Origin: Planktothrix agardhii NIES-204
GTDB taxonomy: Bacteria; Cyanobacteriota; Cyanobacteriia; Cyanobacteriales; Microcoleaceae
NCBI GenBank assembly: GCA_003609755.1
Contig: AP017991.1
Coordinates: 4,141,001-4,205,000 of the forward strand
Direction of reading: 5' to 3'
DNA length: 64,000 nt
A program made the position numbers and the translations under genes. Shown here piece after piece: positions 1 to 8,376 of this stretch (its first letter is position 1; every line of letters begins with the position of its first letter). Under the pieces are notes generated by a model. The model had not been told where the DNA came from, did no database searches, and saw only the letters and a list, made by a program, of their open reading frames with translations.

Positions 1-793
1 AATTACGGTATGATTTATTTGGGGATTATTGTAATACTTTTTATCAACAGGGAAAACTGTTAGGGAGTTATATTGTTGAATATGGAAACCCTAAAACAAA
101 TCTGAATCGAATTTTAATTGTATTTTATTTAACCGACGCTACCTCAGAAAAAATTAAGCCAATTTATTTTAATTTACCCCAATTCTTTCTATATTATCAT
201 AAAATAGCCTATACATTTGAATTTAGTCGTCAAGCTTATCAAGAAGCTGATGAGCTAACTCGCAACATTATTGAAGCAGAATTAAGAAAAATAATGAAAC
301 TTGACACGGAAGCAGAAACCTCTAATTTAGAGTTAGAAGGTTTAAAAAAACAACTGATCACCCTAATTAAAATCGCGCCTAAATATACCTTAAAATTAAG
401 AAACCTAGAACACGCATTGAACAAGCTAAAATTGACCAAGAAAAAGCAGACATACTCCGTCAGAGTGAAGAAGGCGAAAAAGACCGCGATAAATCTTTAG
501 AGCGTACTATTTCAACGTTAGGCGTTGGTTTAGCCGCCGGAGGTATTGCTTCATCAATTACCTCAGCATACATTGAAAAACCCCTACCCCTACCCTATCT
601 GGAAAAATCTCTATCCGTTCCTCCTTTTATTCTAGCATTTTTATTAAGTGTTGGAATAGCTTTTATCGCGGGTTTTATTACTTGGGGTTTTATTACTTGG
701 CAAATTACAAAAAAAACGGAAACAATCTCATTACAAGAACCACCACCAACAGCAGAGTGCATAAGCGAAGCGAACGCACCCCACGAAGAATAA
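1..793 (+). pseudogene. Frameshifted membrane protein gene, 5' end outside window
   Basis: An open frame enters from the left edge and runs to a TAG at 498-500. From about 383 a second frame (-1 relative) carries the more protein-like continuation: an acidic, charged helix, then a Gly/Ala-rich segment and a hydrophobic Phe/Ile/Trp-rich stretch of one or two membrane spans, ending at TAA 791-793. The frame change must fall between about 383 and 440. The upstream part is rich in aromatic and charged residues and probably ends in coiled coil. I do not recognise the family. Either a real frameshift or a sequencing error would explain it; no start codon is visible. Confidence 0.55.
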
Positions 794-865
794 AAAACCC
801 AACCCCAAGAAACCGGGTTTCTGAATTCTGATCAAGTTTTGGTGCGTGAGCGTTGCTTACTCACC

Positions 866-1315
866 CTACAGGTGGGAGATGGGTTTGTTAATATTAATAG
901 GATTAACAGAATAACCGTAAAAATTAATTTGATAATCTGTAATTTTAACGCCTGTTTGTTGTTCAACTTGGGCTAATAATTCTGGAGGTAATTCGATATG
1001 AATATCTAAAATTTGTTCGGTATCTAAACAATTAACATGGGAATGGGAATCACTAATATGTCCATATAAACGGCCGTCGGAACGTTCCACACACTCAATC
1101 ACATTTTCCCGGGATAGGGCTTCTAAATTTTGATAGACTGATGTATGACCAATAGCTTTACCCTGTTGATTTAATCGATCATAAATGTCCCGGGCTGATA
1201 AATGTTCTTGAACTTGCCAAAGCAATTCTAAAACTAAACGGCGCTGACGACTCAGCCGCATTCCTTTAGCTTGACAATAATTGATTGCATCTTCTAAAGA
1301 ACGAATTGGTTTCAC
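866..1315 (-). CDS. Fur-family regulator, FurC/PerR-like
   Basis: A 149-residue Fur-family DNA-binding repressor. The winged-helix half (about residues 15-85) holds the TSVYQNLEAL recognition region, followed by the dimerisation/metal half with HSHVNC at 91-96. The usual structural zinc CxxC is missing: the position reads CLDT, so only one Cys remains there. This arrangement and the N-terminal wording resemble the FurC (PerR) type of filamentous cyanobacteria as I remember it, which senses peroxide; the subtype is inference, the family is clear. It is monocistronic, with an AT-rich leader and a MITE lying upstream in 1428-1588. Confidence 0.85.
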   Translation of the reverse strand: MKPIRSLEDAINYCQAKGMRLSRQRRLVLELLWQVQEHLSARDIYDRLNQQGKAIGHTSVYQNLEALSRENVIECVERSDGRLYGHISDSHSHVNCLDTEQILDIHIELPPELLAQVEQQTGVKITDYQINFYGYSVNPININKPISHL

Positions 1316-1427
1316 TATTCTCGCCTCAGTTTATTTATGAAATTTCAATAGTTTTAGGATCACCGATCCCATACTTAGACTATACTTTCTATTGTATCTT
1401 AGGGATTTTATAGTAAACAGTGGTTTC

Positions 1428-1588
1428 TATAGCAATCCTAAATAGGTTGTAACATTTCAATACTGATATGAAACGGCTAGAAGTATTACCCCAGATCCCT
1501 CCCCCCGTGCACGGGGGGTTTGGGGGGGCTGTTCCGGTGTTCCCTTTTGATCAGGGATTTTAAACACAACTCAAATAGGATTGCTATA
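1428..1588. mobile_element. MITE-like element, TATAGCA family, copy 1
   Basis: A 161-bp non-coding element bounded by perfect 13-bp inverted repeats, TATAGCAATCCTA at 1428-1440 and TAGGATTGCTATA at 1576-1588. The interior holds a palindromic G/C box (CCCCCCGTGCACGGGGGG) followed by a G-run and GGCTGTTCCGGTGTTCCC. The same box lies inside 36621-36761, whose ends are TATAGCAG/CTGCTATA, and in part at 33333-33380. There is no ORF, so mobilisation would need a transposase elsewhere; TA-flanked ends suggest an IS630/Tc1-like source, which is inference. Confidence 0.7.
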
Positions 1589-1608
1589 TCTGCAAAGGTT
1601 GACATTGA

Positions 1609-2094
1609 ATGGCAATTATAATCAAGCTGAATTCTGAGCAAGTAAATCGTTTAGATCTGTCTCCTGTGCAAACGGTGATCGATTCCCTATCTAAAAATAA
1701 CGATATTACAGCCTATGAACAGCAGATTAGCTTCGAGATCGATTATCCCCGTGACCCGGAAGACCCCAGAGAAATTTCAGAAGTTCCTGAAATTCGCCTA
1801 TGGTTTATTCGCCTAGACGCCCAATATCCTTGGCTACCCTTGTTTCTGGACTGGAAATCTGGGGAATTAGCCCGTTATGTGGCGATGCTCGTCCCCCATC
1901 AATTCCATCGTACCGAAGGCATCCAATATAATCCGGAAGCCCTAGAAATCTTCTTAATGCAAAAGATCTTTATCCTTGACCACTGGTTCACCCAAAACAA
2001 CCTTCCCAGTAAATCCCGCCTCATGGCCATGGCTCAAATGCTAGGCTATGACCTTGATGATACCTTCTTTGAGACTTATACCCAAGGGTGTTAA
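1609..2094 (+). CDS. crr6: CRR6-like NDH-1 (NdhI) assembly factor
   Basis: A 161-residue soluble protein matching the CRR6 family (chlororespiratory reduction 6, formerly DUF1817). In chloroplasts CRR6 helps assemble the NdhI-containing subcomplex of NDH-1; cyanobacteria keep the gene for NDH-1 biogenesis. Family features visible are an acidic middle with PRDPEDPREISEVPEIRLWF, then a W-rich LDAQYPWLPLFLDW block and a helical C-terminus with HWF. Length fits the family. The start ATG directly follows the MITE, so any promoter probably lies in or beyond that element. A second NDH-1 factor gene, crr7, lies at 37530. Confidence 0.78.
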   Translation: MAIIIKLNSEQVNRLDLSPVQTVIDSLSKNNDITAYEQQISFEIDYPRDPEDPREISEVPEIRLWFIRLDAQYPWLPLFLDWKSGELARYVAMLVPHQFHRTEGIQYNPEALEIFLMQKIFILDHWFTQNNLPSKSRLMAMAQMLGYDLDDTFFETYTQGC

Positions 2095-2380
2095 TGGTTG
2101 GGAGGGCTGCTTCCCAGGGTTGTTTTAAAGTTGGGTGGGAAAAAATCAACAAGGGGCGATCGCTAACCATTAATAGCCAACACCCCAATCTTTCAACACC
2201 TCAACCCTAACGGTCAACACCCAATAAACATGGGTGCAAATAATGTGATAATGCTTATAGAAGGAAGATCGGGCTTGCCGTTATTCAATCGAGTGAGTCA
2301 GATGTTCAACTAAATTCAGTAGATTAACGGCTTCTTTGCCCAGTATTAAGTAACAATCACACAGACAAGCGGCGTCAGTT

Positions 2381-2920
2381 ATGACTCAAATTTCAGTAAC
2401 CTCCGATGCTCCGAGTATGGGGCGTCGTCAATTCATGAATTTACTGACCTTCGGTACAGTTACAGGCGTTGCTGTCGGGGCGCTGTATCCGGTGATCAAA
2501 TATTTTCTGCCCCCCTCTAGTGGTGCGGCTGGCGGTGGTGTAACGGCTAAAGATGCTCTGGGTAACGATGTTATCGTCAGTGAATTTTTATCCAGCCATA
2601 AACCCGGCGACCGGGTTTTAGCCCAAGGTTTAAAAGGCGACCCCACCTATATGGTGATTGAATCCGATTCTTCCTTAGCGGAATATGGAATCAATGCGGT
2701 TTGTACCCACTTAGGGTGCGTTGTCCCTTGGAATGCCAGCGAAAATAAATTTATGTGTCCCTGTCACGGCTCTCAATATAACTCCGAGGGCAAGGTTGTT
2801 CGTGGGCCAGCACCGTTATCCTTACCCCTGGTTCACGCCACGGTTGCGGATGATAGATTGAGCTTTACAACTTGGACAGAAACCGATTTCCGCACGGGTG
2901 AAAATCCCTGGTGGTCTTAA
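2381..2920 (+). CDS. petC: Cytochrome b6f Rieske iron-sulfur protein
   Basis: A 179-residue Rieske subunit that passes electrons from plastoquinol to cytochrome f in the thylakoid b6f complex. A single N-terminal membrane anchor spans about residues 20-42, followed by a Gly-rich hinge. The [2Fe-2S] ligands are C108 and H110 in CTHLGC and C126 and H129 in CPCHGS, with C113-C128 placed for the usual disulfide. Length is normal. petA follows 102 bp later on the same strand, the conserved cyanobacterial petC-petA operon. Confidence 0.98.
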   Translation: MTQISVTSDAPSMGRRQFMNLLTFGTVTGVAVGALYPVIKYFLPPSSGAAGGGVTAKDALGNDVIVSEFLSSHKPGDRVLAQGLKGDPTYMVIESDSSLAEYGINAVCTHLGCVVPWNASENKFMCPCHGSQYNSEGKVVRGPAPLSLPLVHATVADDRLSFTTWTETDFRTGENPWWS

Positions 2921-3022
2921 TAAATTTTAAATTCTAGGATTTTAGATTTTAGATAAATACCTGAAATCTGAACTCTGCGATCATTGATTCTGTTGACTTT
3001 GACCAGAAATAGAACATTAGTA

Positions 3023-4006
3023 ATGCAACCAATTGATCAATTAGTAAAAATGCCTCGTTTGCGGGCTTGGAAAATCCTTTGGGTTGCCGTAGCAACGGTT
3101 GCTTTCTTCCTAACCAGTGATTTTGCCCTACCCCAGTCGGCGGCGGCCTATCCTTTTTGGGCGCAAGAAACCGCTCCCCTAACCCCCCGGGAAGCGACGG
3201 GACGGATTGTTTGTGCCAACTGTCACTTAGCGGCAAAATCTACGGAAATTGAAGTTCCCCAATCGGTTTTACCGGATACTGTTTTTAAAGCGGTTGTTAA
3301 AATTCCCTACGATACCAACGTTCAACAAGTCACGGCCGATGGTAGTAAAGGTGGTTTAAACGTCGGTGCGGTATTAATGCTGCCCGAAGGCTTTAAAATT
3401 GCTCCTGAAGATCGGATTCCTGAAGAATGGAAGGAAGAAATTGGTGATTTATACTTCCAACCCTATCGGGAAGATCAAGAAAATGTGGTGATTGTTGGGC
3501 CATTACCCGGAGAAGAAAATCAAGAAATTATCTTCCCTGTCTTGTCTCCTAACCCCGAAACGGATAAATCCGTTCACTATGGTAAATTTGCTATTCATGT
3601 CGGTGGAAACCGAGGTCGCGGTCAAGTCTATCCGGCCGGAAACTCTAGCAATAATACCGTTTATAAAGCCTCTGCTGCTGGAACCGTTACTCAGGTAACA
3701 ACGGACGCAGAATCAGGTTCTCAAGTGACCATTCAAAAGGCCGACGGTCAAACCGTTGTCGATGAAATTCCTCTTGGCCCTTCTGTGATGGTTTCTGAAG
3801 GTCAAACTGTTGCAGTAGGTGATGCTTTAACCGATAACCCCAATGTGGGTGGTTTTGGTCAGCATGATACTGAAATTGTTCTGCAAAGTTCCACTCGTGT
3901 TACTGGCTTAATTGCTTTTATCGCTTTGGTGATGTTAGCTCAAGTTATGCTGGTAATGAAGAAGAAACAAATTGAGAAAGTTCAAGCGGCTGAAATGAAT
4001 TTCTAA
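3023..4006 (+). CDS. petA: Apocytochrome f
   Basis: Cytochrome f of the b6f complex, which accepts electrons from the Rieske centre and reduces plastocyanin or cytochrome c6. The signal peptide ends in AAA before the mature YPFWAQ; its N-terminal Tyr is the axial haem ligand. The haem motif CANCH follows soon after. The C-terminal membrane helix ends in [16 protein letters not shown] chose the ATG at 3023 over an upstream TTG (2984) because the precursor then matches the usual length; ATG at 3050 is also possible. A perfect 32-bp hairpin follows the gene. Confidence 0.97.
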   Translation: MQPIDQLVKMPRLRAWKILWVAVATVAFFLTSDFALPQSAAAYPFWAQETAPLTPREATGRIVCANCHLAAKSTEIEVPQSVLPDTVFKAVVKIPYDTNVQQVTADGSKGGLNVGAVLMLPEGFKIAPEDRIPEEWKEEIGDLYFQPYREDQENVVIVGPLPGEENQEIIFPVLSPNPETDKSVHYGKFAIHVGGNRGRGQVYPAGNSSNNTVYKASAAGTVTQVTTDAESGSQVTIQKADGQTVVDEIPLGPSVMVSEGQTVAVGDALTDNPNVGGFGQHDTEIVLQSSTRVTGLIAFIALVMLAQVMLVMKKKQIEKVQAAEMNF

Positions 4007-4035
4007 CTTTTGAGTCGTTTTGATGATTTCAACCC

Positions 4036-4067
4036 TTGTAGAGACGTTAAATTTAACGTCTCTACAA
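4036..4067 (+). terminator. petCA hairpin terminator
   Basis: A 32-bp perfect palindrome (16-bp arms, TTGTAGAGACGTTAAA and its complement) starts 29 bp after the petA stop and is followed by TTGTTTTTAAA. It fits a factor-independent terminator, though GTAGAGACGTT boxes also occur as dispersed repeats in cyanobacteria. Confidence 0.65.
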
Positions 4068-4080
4068 TTGTTTTTAAATA

Positions 4081-4170
4081 GGGAATGGGTAATGGGTAAT
4101 GGGTAATAAAAAGAGTTTACCTCCCCTGCTCCCCCTGTTCCCCCTGCCTCCCCTGCTCTCCCTGTTCCCT
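4081..4170. repeat. Heptamer and C-rich simple repeats
   Basis: About four GGGTAAT heptamers (4081-4107) are followed by a pyrimidine tract of CCCCTGCT/CCCTGTTCC units (4121-4170). The second part is the reverse complement in style of the G-rich block at 57434-57472. These are short tandem repeats of the kind common between cyanobacterial genes. Confidence 0.85.
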
Positions 4171-4178
4171 AATATATT

Positions 4179-5024
4179 ATGTCAATTACTAAAAACGAGA
4201 TTAAAGTCGGATCTTTAGATTGGTTTTACAGGGAAACAAATCCCGAAATTAATGATAAAATTCCAGTAGTATTTTTACATGGATTAGTTTCTCAGAGTTA
4301 TAGTTGGTTGGTGATTTTAGATGAATTAGAAAAACAAGGATATAAAGCGATCGCACCGGACTGGATAGGTTCTGGATATTCGGGAAAACCAGATAAACGG
4401 GATTTTAACTATACGCCTGATGCCTTTATTCAAGGTTTAGGAGAATTTTTAAAACAGTTAAAAATAGAAAAATTTTATTTAGTTGTTCAAGGATTTTTAG
4501 GCTCAATGGGATTACAATATGCCCTACGTTATCCTGAACAAATTGAAAAATTAATTATTCTGAATACTCCTATTTCCACATCGGTTAAACTCCCCTGGAA
4601 ATTACAACAAATGGCGTTACCGTTTGTGGGAGATATGATCACTCAAGATCCTTTATTAGTTGATAGAACTTTAGAAGTAGGTAGTAAATATGTGATTGAG
4701 GATAAGGTTTTAGAAGTGTATCGTAGTCCGTTTTTAAAGGCTTCTGCGGCTGGACGATCGCTCTTAGCAATCTTAAAAAATTTACGCTTAAAAGATGCTA
4801 TGATTGAAATAGAATCTGGCTTTAAAAATTGGCATCGCCCAACTCAAATTATTTGGGGATTAATTGATCCTTGGTTGAATTTTACCGATGTTGAAACCTT
4901 TGCAAAAGGGATTTCTGATATTGAAATTATCACCTTAGAAAAAGCCGGACATTATCCCCAAGAACATTGGCCTCAAGAAATTAGTCAGGCTTTAATATTA
5001 TTTTTGCGGAAAAAAGTAGTTTAA
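4179..5024 (+). CDS. Alpha/beta-hydrolase-fold protein lacking its nucleophile
   Basis: A 281-residue alpha/beta hydrolase fold most like haloalkane-dehalogenase/epoxide-hydrolase relatives. The oxyanion HG motif (HGLVSQSYSW), the acid region GLIDPWL and the C-terminal His in AGHYPQ are all visible. At the nucleophile elbow, where such enzymes have VVQDWGG or GxSxG, this protein reads VVQGFLGSMG: the nucleophile is Gly. It is therefore probably non-hydrolytic, a binding protein, or uses another residue. No signal peptide is seen. The substrate is unknown. Confidence 0.8.
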   Translation: MSITKNEIKVGSLDWFYRETNPEINDKIPVVFLHGLVSQSYSWLVILDELEKQGYKAIAPDWIGSGYSGKPDKRDFNYTPDAFIQGLGEFLKQLKIEKFYLVVQGFLGSMGLQYALRYPEQIEKLIILNTPISTSVKLPWKLQQMALPFVGDMITQDPLLVDRTLEVGSKYVIEDKVLEVYRSPFLKASAAGRSLLAILKNLRLKDAMIEIESGFKNWHRPTQIIWGLIDPWLNFTDVETFAKGISDIEIITLEKAGHYPQEHWPQEISQALILFLRKKVV

Positions 5025-5045
5025 GATTATCAACCCCAAAAACCC

Positions 5046-5095
5046 CCGTTGTTGGGCTTCAGCCCATCTTAAGAGGGGCTAAAGCCCAACAACGG
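5046..5095. repeat. REP-like hairpin (GTTGTTGGGCTT family), copy 1
   Basis: Perfect 14-bp arms (5046-5059 and 5082-5095) enclose a second, shorter complementarity (CAGCCC/GGGGCT). It sits between two convergent genes and may act as a two-way terminator. A related copy lies at 47822-47900. Confidence 0.7.
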
Positions 5096-5096
5096 A

Positions 5097-5366
5097 TTAC
5101 TGAGTAATTTTTTCGGCTTCTTCTGAATCAAGATGTCTGGCCAGCACTTGAGCCGTTGTATCCAACAGGCGTTCTGAAAAGGCTTTAGTTAAGTCTGTCC
5201 GCAAGCCTTGTCCTATATAAAACTTCAGCAACGCTTCTACAGACATATCTCGAATTGTCGCTATTTTTGTCAGTGATTCTAAAGTATCTATTGGGACTTC
5301 AATCGAGACTGTTTCCGTGATCCGTGGCCGCAATTGCAATTTTATTTCTGCTTCAGGATTGTTCAT
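5097..5366 (-). CDS. Antitoxin partner of BrnT-like toxin
   Basis: An 89-residue protein encoded downstream of and overlapping the BrnT-like toxin gene by 14 bp. Its N-terminal half contains VSIEVPIDTLESLTKIA, compatible with a ribbon-helix-helix type DNA-binding antitoxin, and the rest is helical and acidic. Position, size and overlap make it the antitoxin, which would neutralise the toxin and autorepress the operon. It is not a textbook BrnA sequence, so the subfamily is uncertain. Confidence 0.65.
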   Translation of the reverse strand: MNNPEAEIKLQLRPRITETVSIEVPIDTLESLTKIATIRDMSVEALLKFYIGQGLRTDLTKAFSERLLDTTAQVLARHLDSEEAEKITQ

Positions 5367-5646
5367 ATAATTTCCTTTCAGTGCGGGTAGCAGGACGGGA
5401 AGAAATGATGCGGATTCGCAGACTACGTTCTACATAAACTACGAGTAATAGGCGTTGAGAAAGGGAATAACCCAGTATAAAATCGCGCGGTTCCTGATTA
5501 GAAGTAGCGTCTCCCTCCTGATAGAATGGATCGAAGAAAACCTCTGCGGCTTCTTCAAAGCTAACGCCATGTTTTTCTAGGTTGCTCTCGGCTTTGTTTA
5601 TGTCCCATTCAAAGTCAACACCTTGTAGCCTGTACACACTATCCAT
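5353..5646 (-). CDS. brnT: BrnT-family ribonuclease toxin
   Basis: A 97-residue BrnT-type toxin (RelE-like fold) that would cleave RNA. Diagnostic features are FEWDINKAESNLEKHGVSFEEAAEVF near the N-terminus (residues about 12-37), the DPFY motif and the C-terminal RIISSRPATRTERKLYE, all typical of the family. It is the first gene of a two-gene toxin-antitoxin operon on the minus strand, with toxin before antitoxin as usual for BrnTA. The promoter would lie in the AT-rich 5647-5700 region. Confidence 0.88.
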   Translation of the reverse strand: MDSVYRLQGVDFEWDINKAESNLEKHGVSFEEAAEVFFDPFYQEGDATSNQEPRDFILGYSLSQRLLLVVYVERSLRIRIISSRPATRTERKLYEQS

Positions 5647-5839
5647 ACTTCGATATTAACATTATTTAGAGAAAAGCGAAAGTATCGGCGAAACTAAGAT
5701 TTTCTCTCTTCTGTGAAATTAAATACAGAATGCGATTATTAATCTATTATAAGTAAGTAGGCTCTATAAAACCTCCCTATGTAAACAATTGTTAATCAGT
5801 CTAACACTCTCTAATGGATGATCTAAGCCTTCAAACTCC

Positions 5840-6430
5840 ATGAAAAATACCTTTCCAACTAATCAAAAATGTTCCTGTCAGGGGAATTGTTCCCATTTGT
5901 TAAGTCGTCGTTGGTTTATGCGATCGATATTAACAACTATTGTTTCTATTCCTCTGTTAGAATTTGCTAAACCCGCTCTATCTGCAAATCATCACGCTAC
6001 AGCTTTAGTATTAAGTTGTATTGATTTTCGGTTTATGAACGCAGAACAGCAATTTCTCTCTAATATTTTACCTCAAAAATATGACTGGACAGCCCTAGCC
6101 GGATCTTCCTTAGCAATTTCTGGTTTTCCCCATAAAGCAGAAGCAACGGTTTTTTGGGATCAATTAGAGTTATCCTATAAACTCCATTCTATTGAAAAAG
6201 TGATCATTTTAGATCATGAAGATTGTGGAGCATACTCTAGTTTAATTAACCCTAACCTGCATCAAAATCCCGAACAAGAATATCAAGCCCATGCTGATTA
6301 TTTAAACCGAGCCTATACCAAGATTCGTCATCGTTATCCCAATCTGGATGTAGAACTATATTTTGTTACTTTAGAGTCGCAATTCCAAGCGGTGATACCT
6401 AAAAAAATTACCTTTCCTTGGTCTAGCTAA
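5840..6430 (+). CDS. Tat-exported carbonic-anhydrase-like protein
   Basis: A 196-residue protein with a twin-arginine signal (SRRWFMR at 22-28, hydrophobic core to about 47) followed by a beta-carbonic-anhydrase-like domain. Likely zinc ligands are C60 (in CIDFR with D62/R64), H126 and C129 (in DHEDCGAY). Two cysteine-rich motifs precede the Tat signal (CSCQGNC). The protein would act outside the cytoplasm, which is unusual for the beta class. Whether it hydrates CO2 is unproven; carbonic-anhydrase-like zinc enzymes with other substrates exist. Confidence 0.75.
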   Translation: MKNTFPTNQKCSCQGNCSHLLSRRWFMRSILTTIVSIPLLEFAKPALSANHHATALVLSCIDFRFMNAEQQFLSNILPQKYDWTALAGSSLAISGFPHKAEATVFWDQLELSYKLHSIEKVIILDHEDCGAYSSLINPNLHQNPEQEYQAHADYLNRAYTKIRHRYPNLDVELYFVTLESQFQAVIPKKITFPWSS

Positions 6431-6497
6431 AATCCTGAAGCGACAGAATAACTCCAGAAAGATATAATCAAGATATTCTGTTATTTTTATTAAAGCC

Positions 6498-6932
6498 ATG
6501 ATGAAACTTGATTCTACTCCATCCCAATCATCTTCGGGTTATCTAGGAAAAGGTGTAATTCTACTGACTATTTTAGCCGGAACTATGGCATTTACCAATC
6601 CTAAACGAGAAGAATATATTAATTATGCTTCTGATCAATTATCCACCGAAATTAAAAAATCCATTTGTAAAGAATCTCAAGTCCCTGAATTTTTAAAAGG
6701 ATTTTCTAGTGCGTTAGTGAATACCTGTAATACCTTAGTTGTTAATCAACGTAACTTAATTAAAGACACGGTAGATAAATCCACAACCCGACAAAATGCG
6801 ATTTTATTTAGTGTTTATACGACCGAAATCGCTGGATATAAATATCAAACATTAGGAGGATTTGGTAATTTTCTTACCTTTCCCACAAAAGAGCCTAATT
6901 CTGCTCAATCTACTTCTAAAGAATCAAGTTGA
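6498..6932 (+). CDS. DUF4359-like membrane-anchored protein
   Basis: A 144-residue protein with one N-terminal membrane segment (about residues 17-33), then TNPKREEYINYASDQL, a helical middle with conserved Cys residues, and the aromatic/glycine-rich YQTLGGFGNFLTF near the end. This pattern fits the DUF4359 family; no function is known. Its 3' end overlaps the 3' end of the convergent GTPase gene by 28 bp. Confidence 0.65.
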   Translation: MMKLDSTPSQSSSGYLGKGVILLTILAGTMAFTNPKREEYINYASDQLSTEIKKSICKESQVPEFLKGFSSALVNTCNTLVVNQRNLIKDTVDKSTTRQNAILFSVYTTEIAGYKYQTLGGFGNFLTFPTKEPNSAQSTSKESS

Positions 6933-8308
6933 GAATTTCGATCAATTTCCGACTTTAAACGGATAATAAAACTATCTCGGTTAACTTGATTTAAAATCTC
7001 TTGAATAGCGGTATCAATACCCTGTTCACCCCAGGTACAGCCTTTTTCTAAATATACTTGCGCCGCCTGACCAACGGTATAAGTTAGATAGGCAGAAATT
7101 GAGGCTTGAGTAATGGCAATTCCGGCATAATTAGCGAGATCTGTAGCTAACCCAGCCGCACTTTTCCCAAATCCTAATATCCAACCACTACCCATTTCAG
7201 CTAATAGTAATCCTCCCGAACTTAATAGAATTTTTTTCCATAATTTCCCCGCTTGATAACTGGTCATCGGTAAACCATATAAACGGGCCAAAGACCGAAT
7301 TAAAATTAAATCGCTAATTGTTGCACCCAAAACATCTAAAATAGCAATGGGATTTAAGGCTACCGCTATAGCTTTATAACGAGTAAATTTCCAGATTAAT
7401 TCCTCTGCTTCCGCCGATTGTAATTTAATACTTTGACGGGCGATAATTCTTTCTGCTTCTCGCCCTTGAACTAAAGCATTTAAAGCTAAAAGTGAGCGTC
7501 CTTCTCGATTTAATATCTTTAAAATAATCTGTTTTAATTCATCAATTTGAGATGATGGAGATTCCCATTCATAAGTTATTCGACCATCTGGCCATTCAAT
7601 TCTAAGTTGGATTGGTGCGGGTTCTGCTGATACTTTGACAATCTCAAATGGTTTAGATTTATTAGGAGATTCAACAATAGAAATATCTTGAGTGTGAGCT
7701 AGTTTTTGTAAATTTTGATAGATTTTTTCCTGTTCTATTTCTGTATACAAATCAATTTTATTAAAAACAATAATTAACGGTTTATGAGCATTTTGTAATT
7801 CTAATAAAGCCTCATATTCGGTTCTAGTTAAATCCCCCGATACCACAAATAAAATTAAATCCGCTTGGCGAGTGACTTCCTTTGCCATATCCCCCCGTAC
7901 CTGTCCGGCGACTTCATCTAATCCTGGGGTATCAATTAACTCAACTTGAATCGGATTTTGTTCGTCAATATTATCAATTCGATTCGGTTCTTCAATCTGA
8001 GATAAAGGTACACTCCAACGAATAGAACGGGGCCATTGGGTTACACCATTTAACGGCCCGGTTTGGAGAATTTTTTCCCCCAATAAGGCATTTAAAACCG
8101 CCGATTTTCCCCGACTAACTAATCCAAAGACGGCAATTCTAATAATTCCTTGTTCTAGTTTTTCTAAATTAGTTGATAGGATTTCTAACTGTTTTTGTAA
8201 TGTTGCTTGTAATTCAGGATGAGAACTCCTTCGCCCCCGTTGTAAGTGGTTATAACGGGATAAAGTTTGTTTTAAACTAGAACGAGCTTGATTAAAATGA
8301 GTATTCAT
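6905..8308 (-). CDS. Membrane-associated Era/dynamin-like GTPase
   Basis: A 467-residue GTPase of the Era/YcjX-DUF697 sort. The P-loop GLVSRGKS is at about 62-69, G3 is DTPGLDE and G4 is NKID. The C-terminal half has several hydrophobic segments (DUF697-like), suggesting membrane attachment. I start at the ATG at 8308 (MNTHFNQ): a longer frame to 8389 would begin inside repeat-like DNA (MVLVGCVRSAYTPK) and would overlap purK. Role unknown, possibly membrane or plastid-like stress functions. The 3' end overlaps the neighbouring DUF4359 gene. Confidence 0.85.
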   Translation of the reverse strand: MNTHFNQARSSLKQTLSRYNHLQRGRRSSHPELQATLQKQLEILSTNLEKLEQGIIRIAVFGLVSRGKSAVLNALLGEKILQTGPLNGVTQWPRSIRWSVPLSQIEEPNRIDNIDEQNPIQVELIDTPGLDEVAGQVRGDMAKEVTRQADLILFVVSGDLTRTEYEALLELQNAHKPLIIVFNKIDLYTEIEQEKIYQNLQKLAHTQDISIVESPNKSKPFEIVKVSAEPAPIQLRIEWPDGRITYEWESPSSQIDELKQIILKILNREGRSLLALNALVQGREAERIIARQSIKLQSAEAEELIWKFTRYKAIAVALNPIAILDVLGATISDLILIRSLARLYGLPMTSYQAGKLWKKILLSSGGLLLAEMGSGWILGFGKSAAGLATDLANYAGIAITQASISAYLTYTVGQAAQVYLEKGCTWGEQGIDTAIQEILNQVNRDSFIIRLKSEIDRNSQLDSLEVD

Positions 8309-8376
8309 TATTAATGGGTATAGACTGGCTTTTTTGGAATGATGGGGTTTTGGTGTGTATGCCGATCTTACGCACC

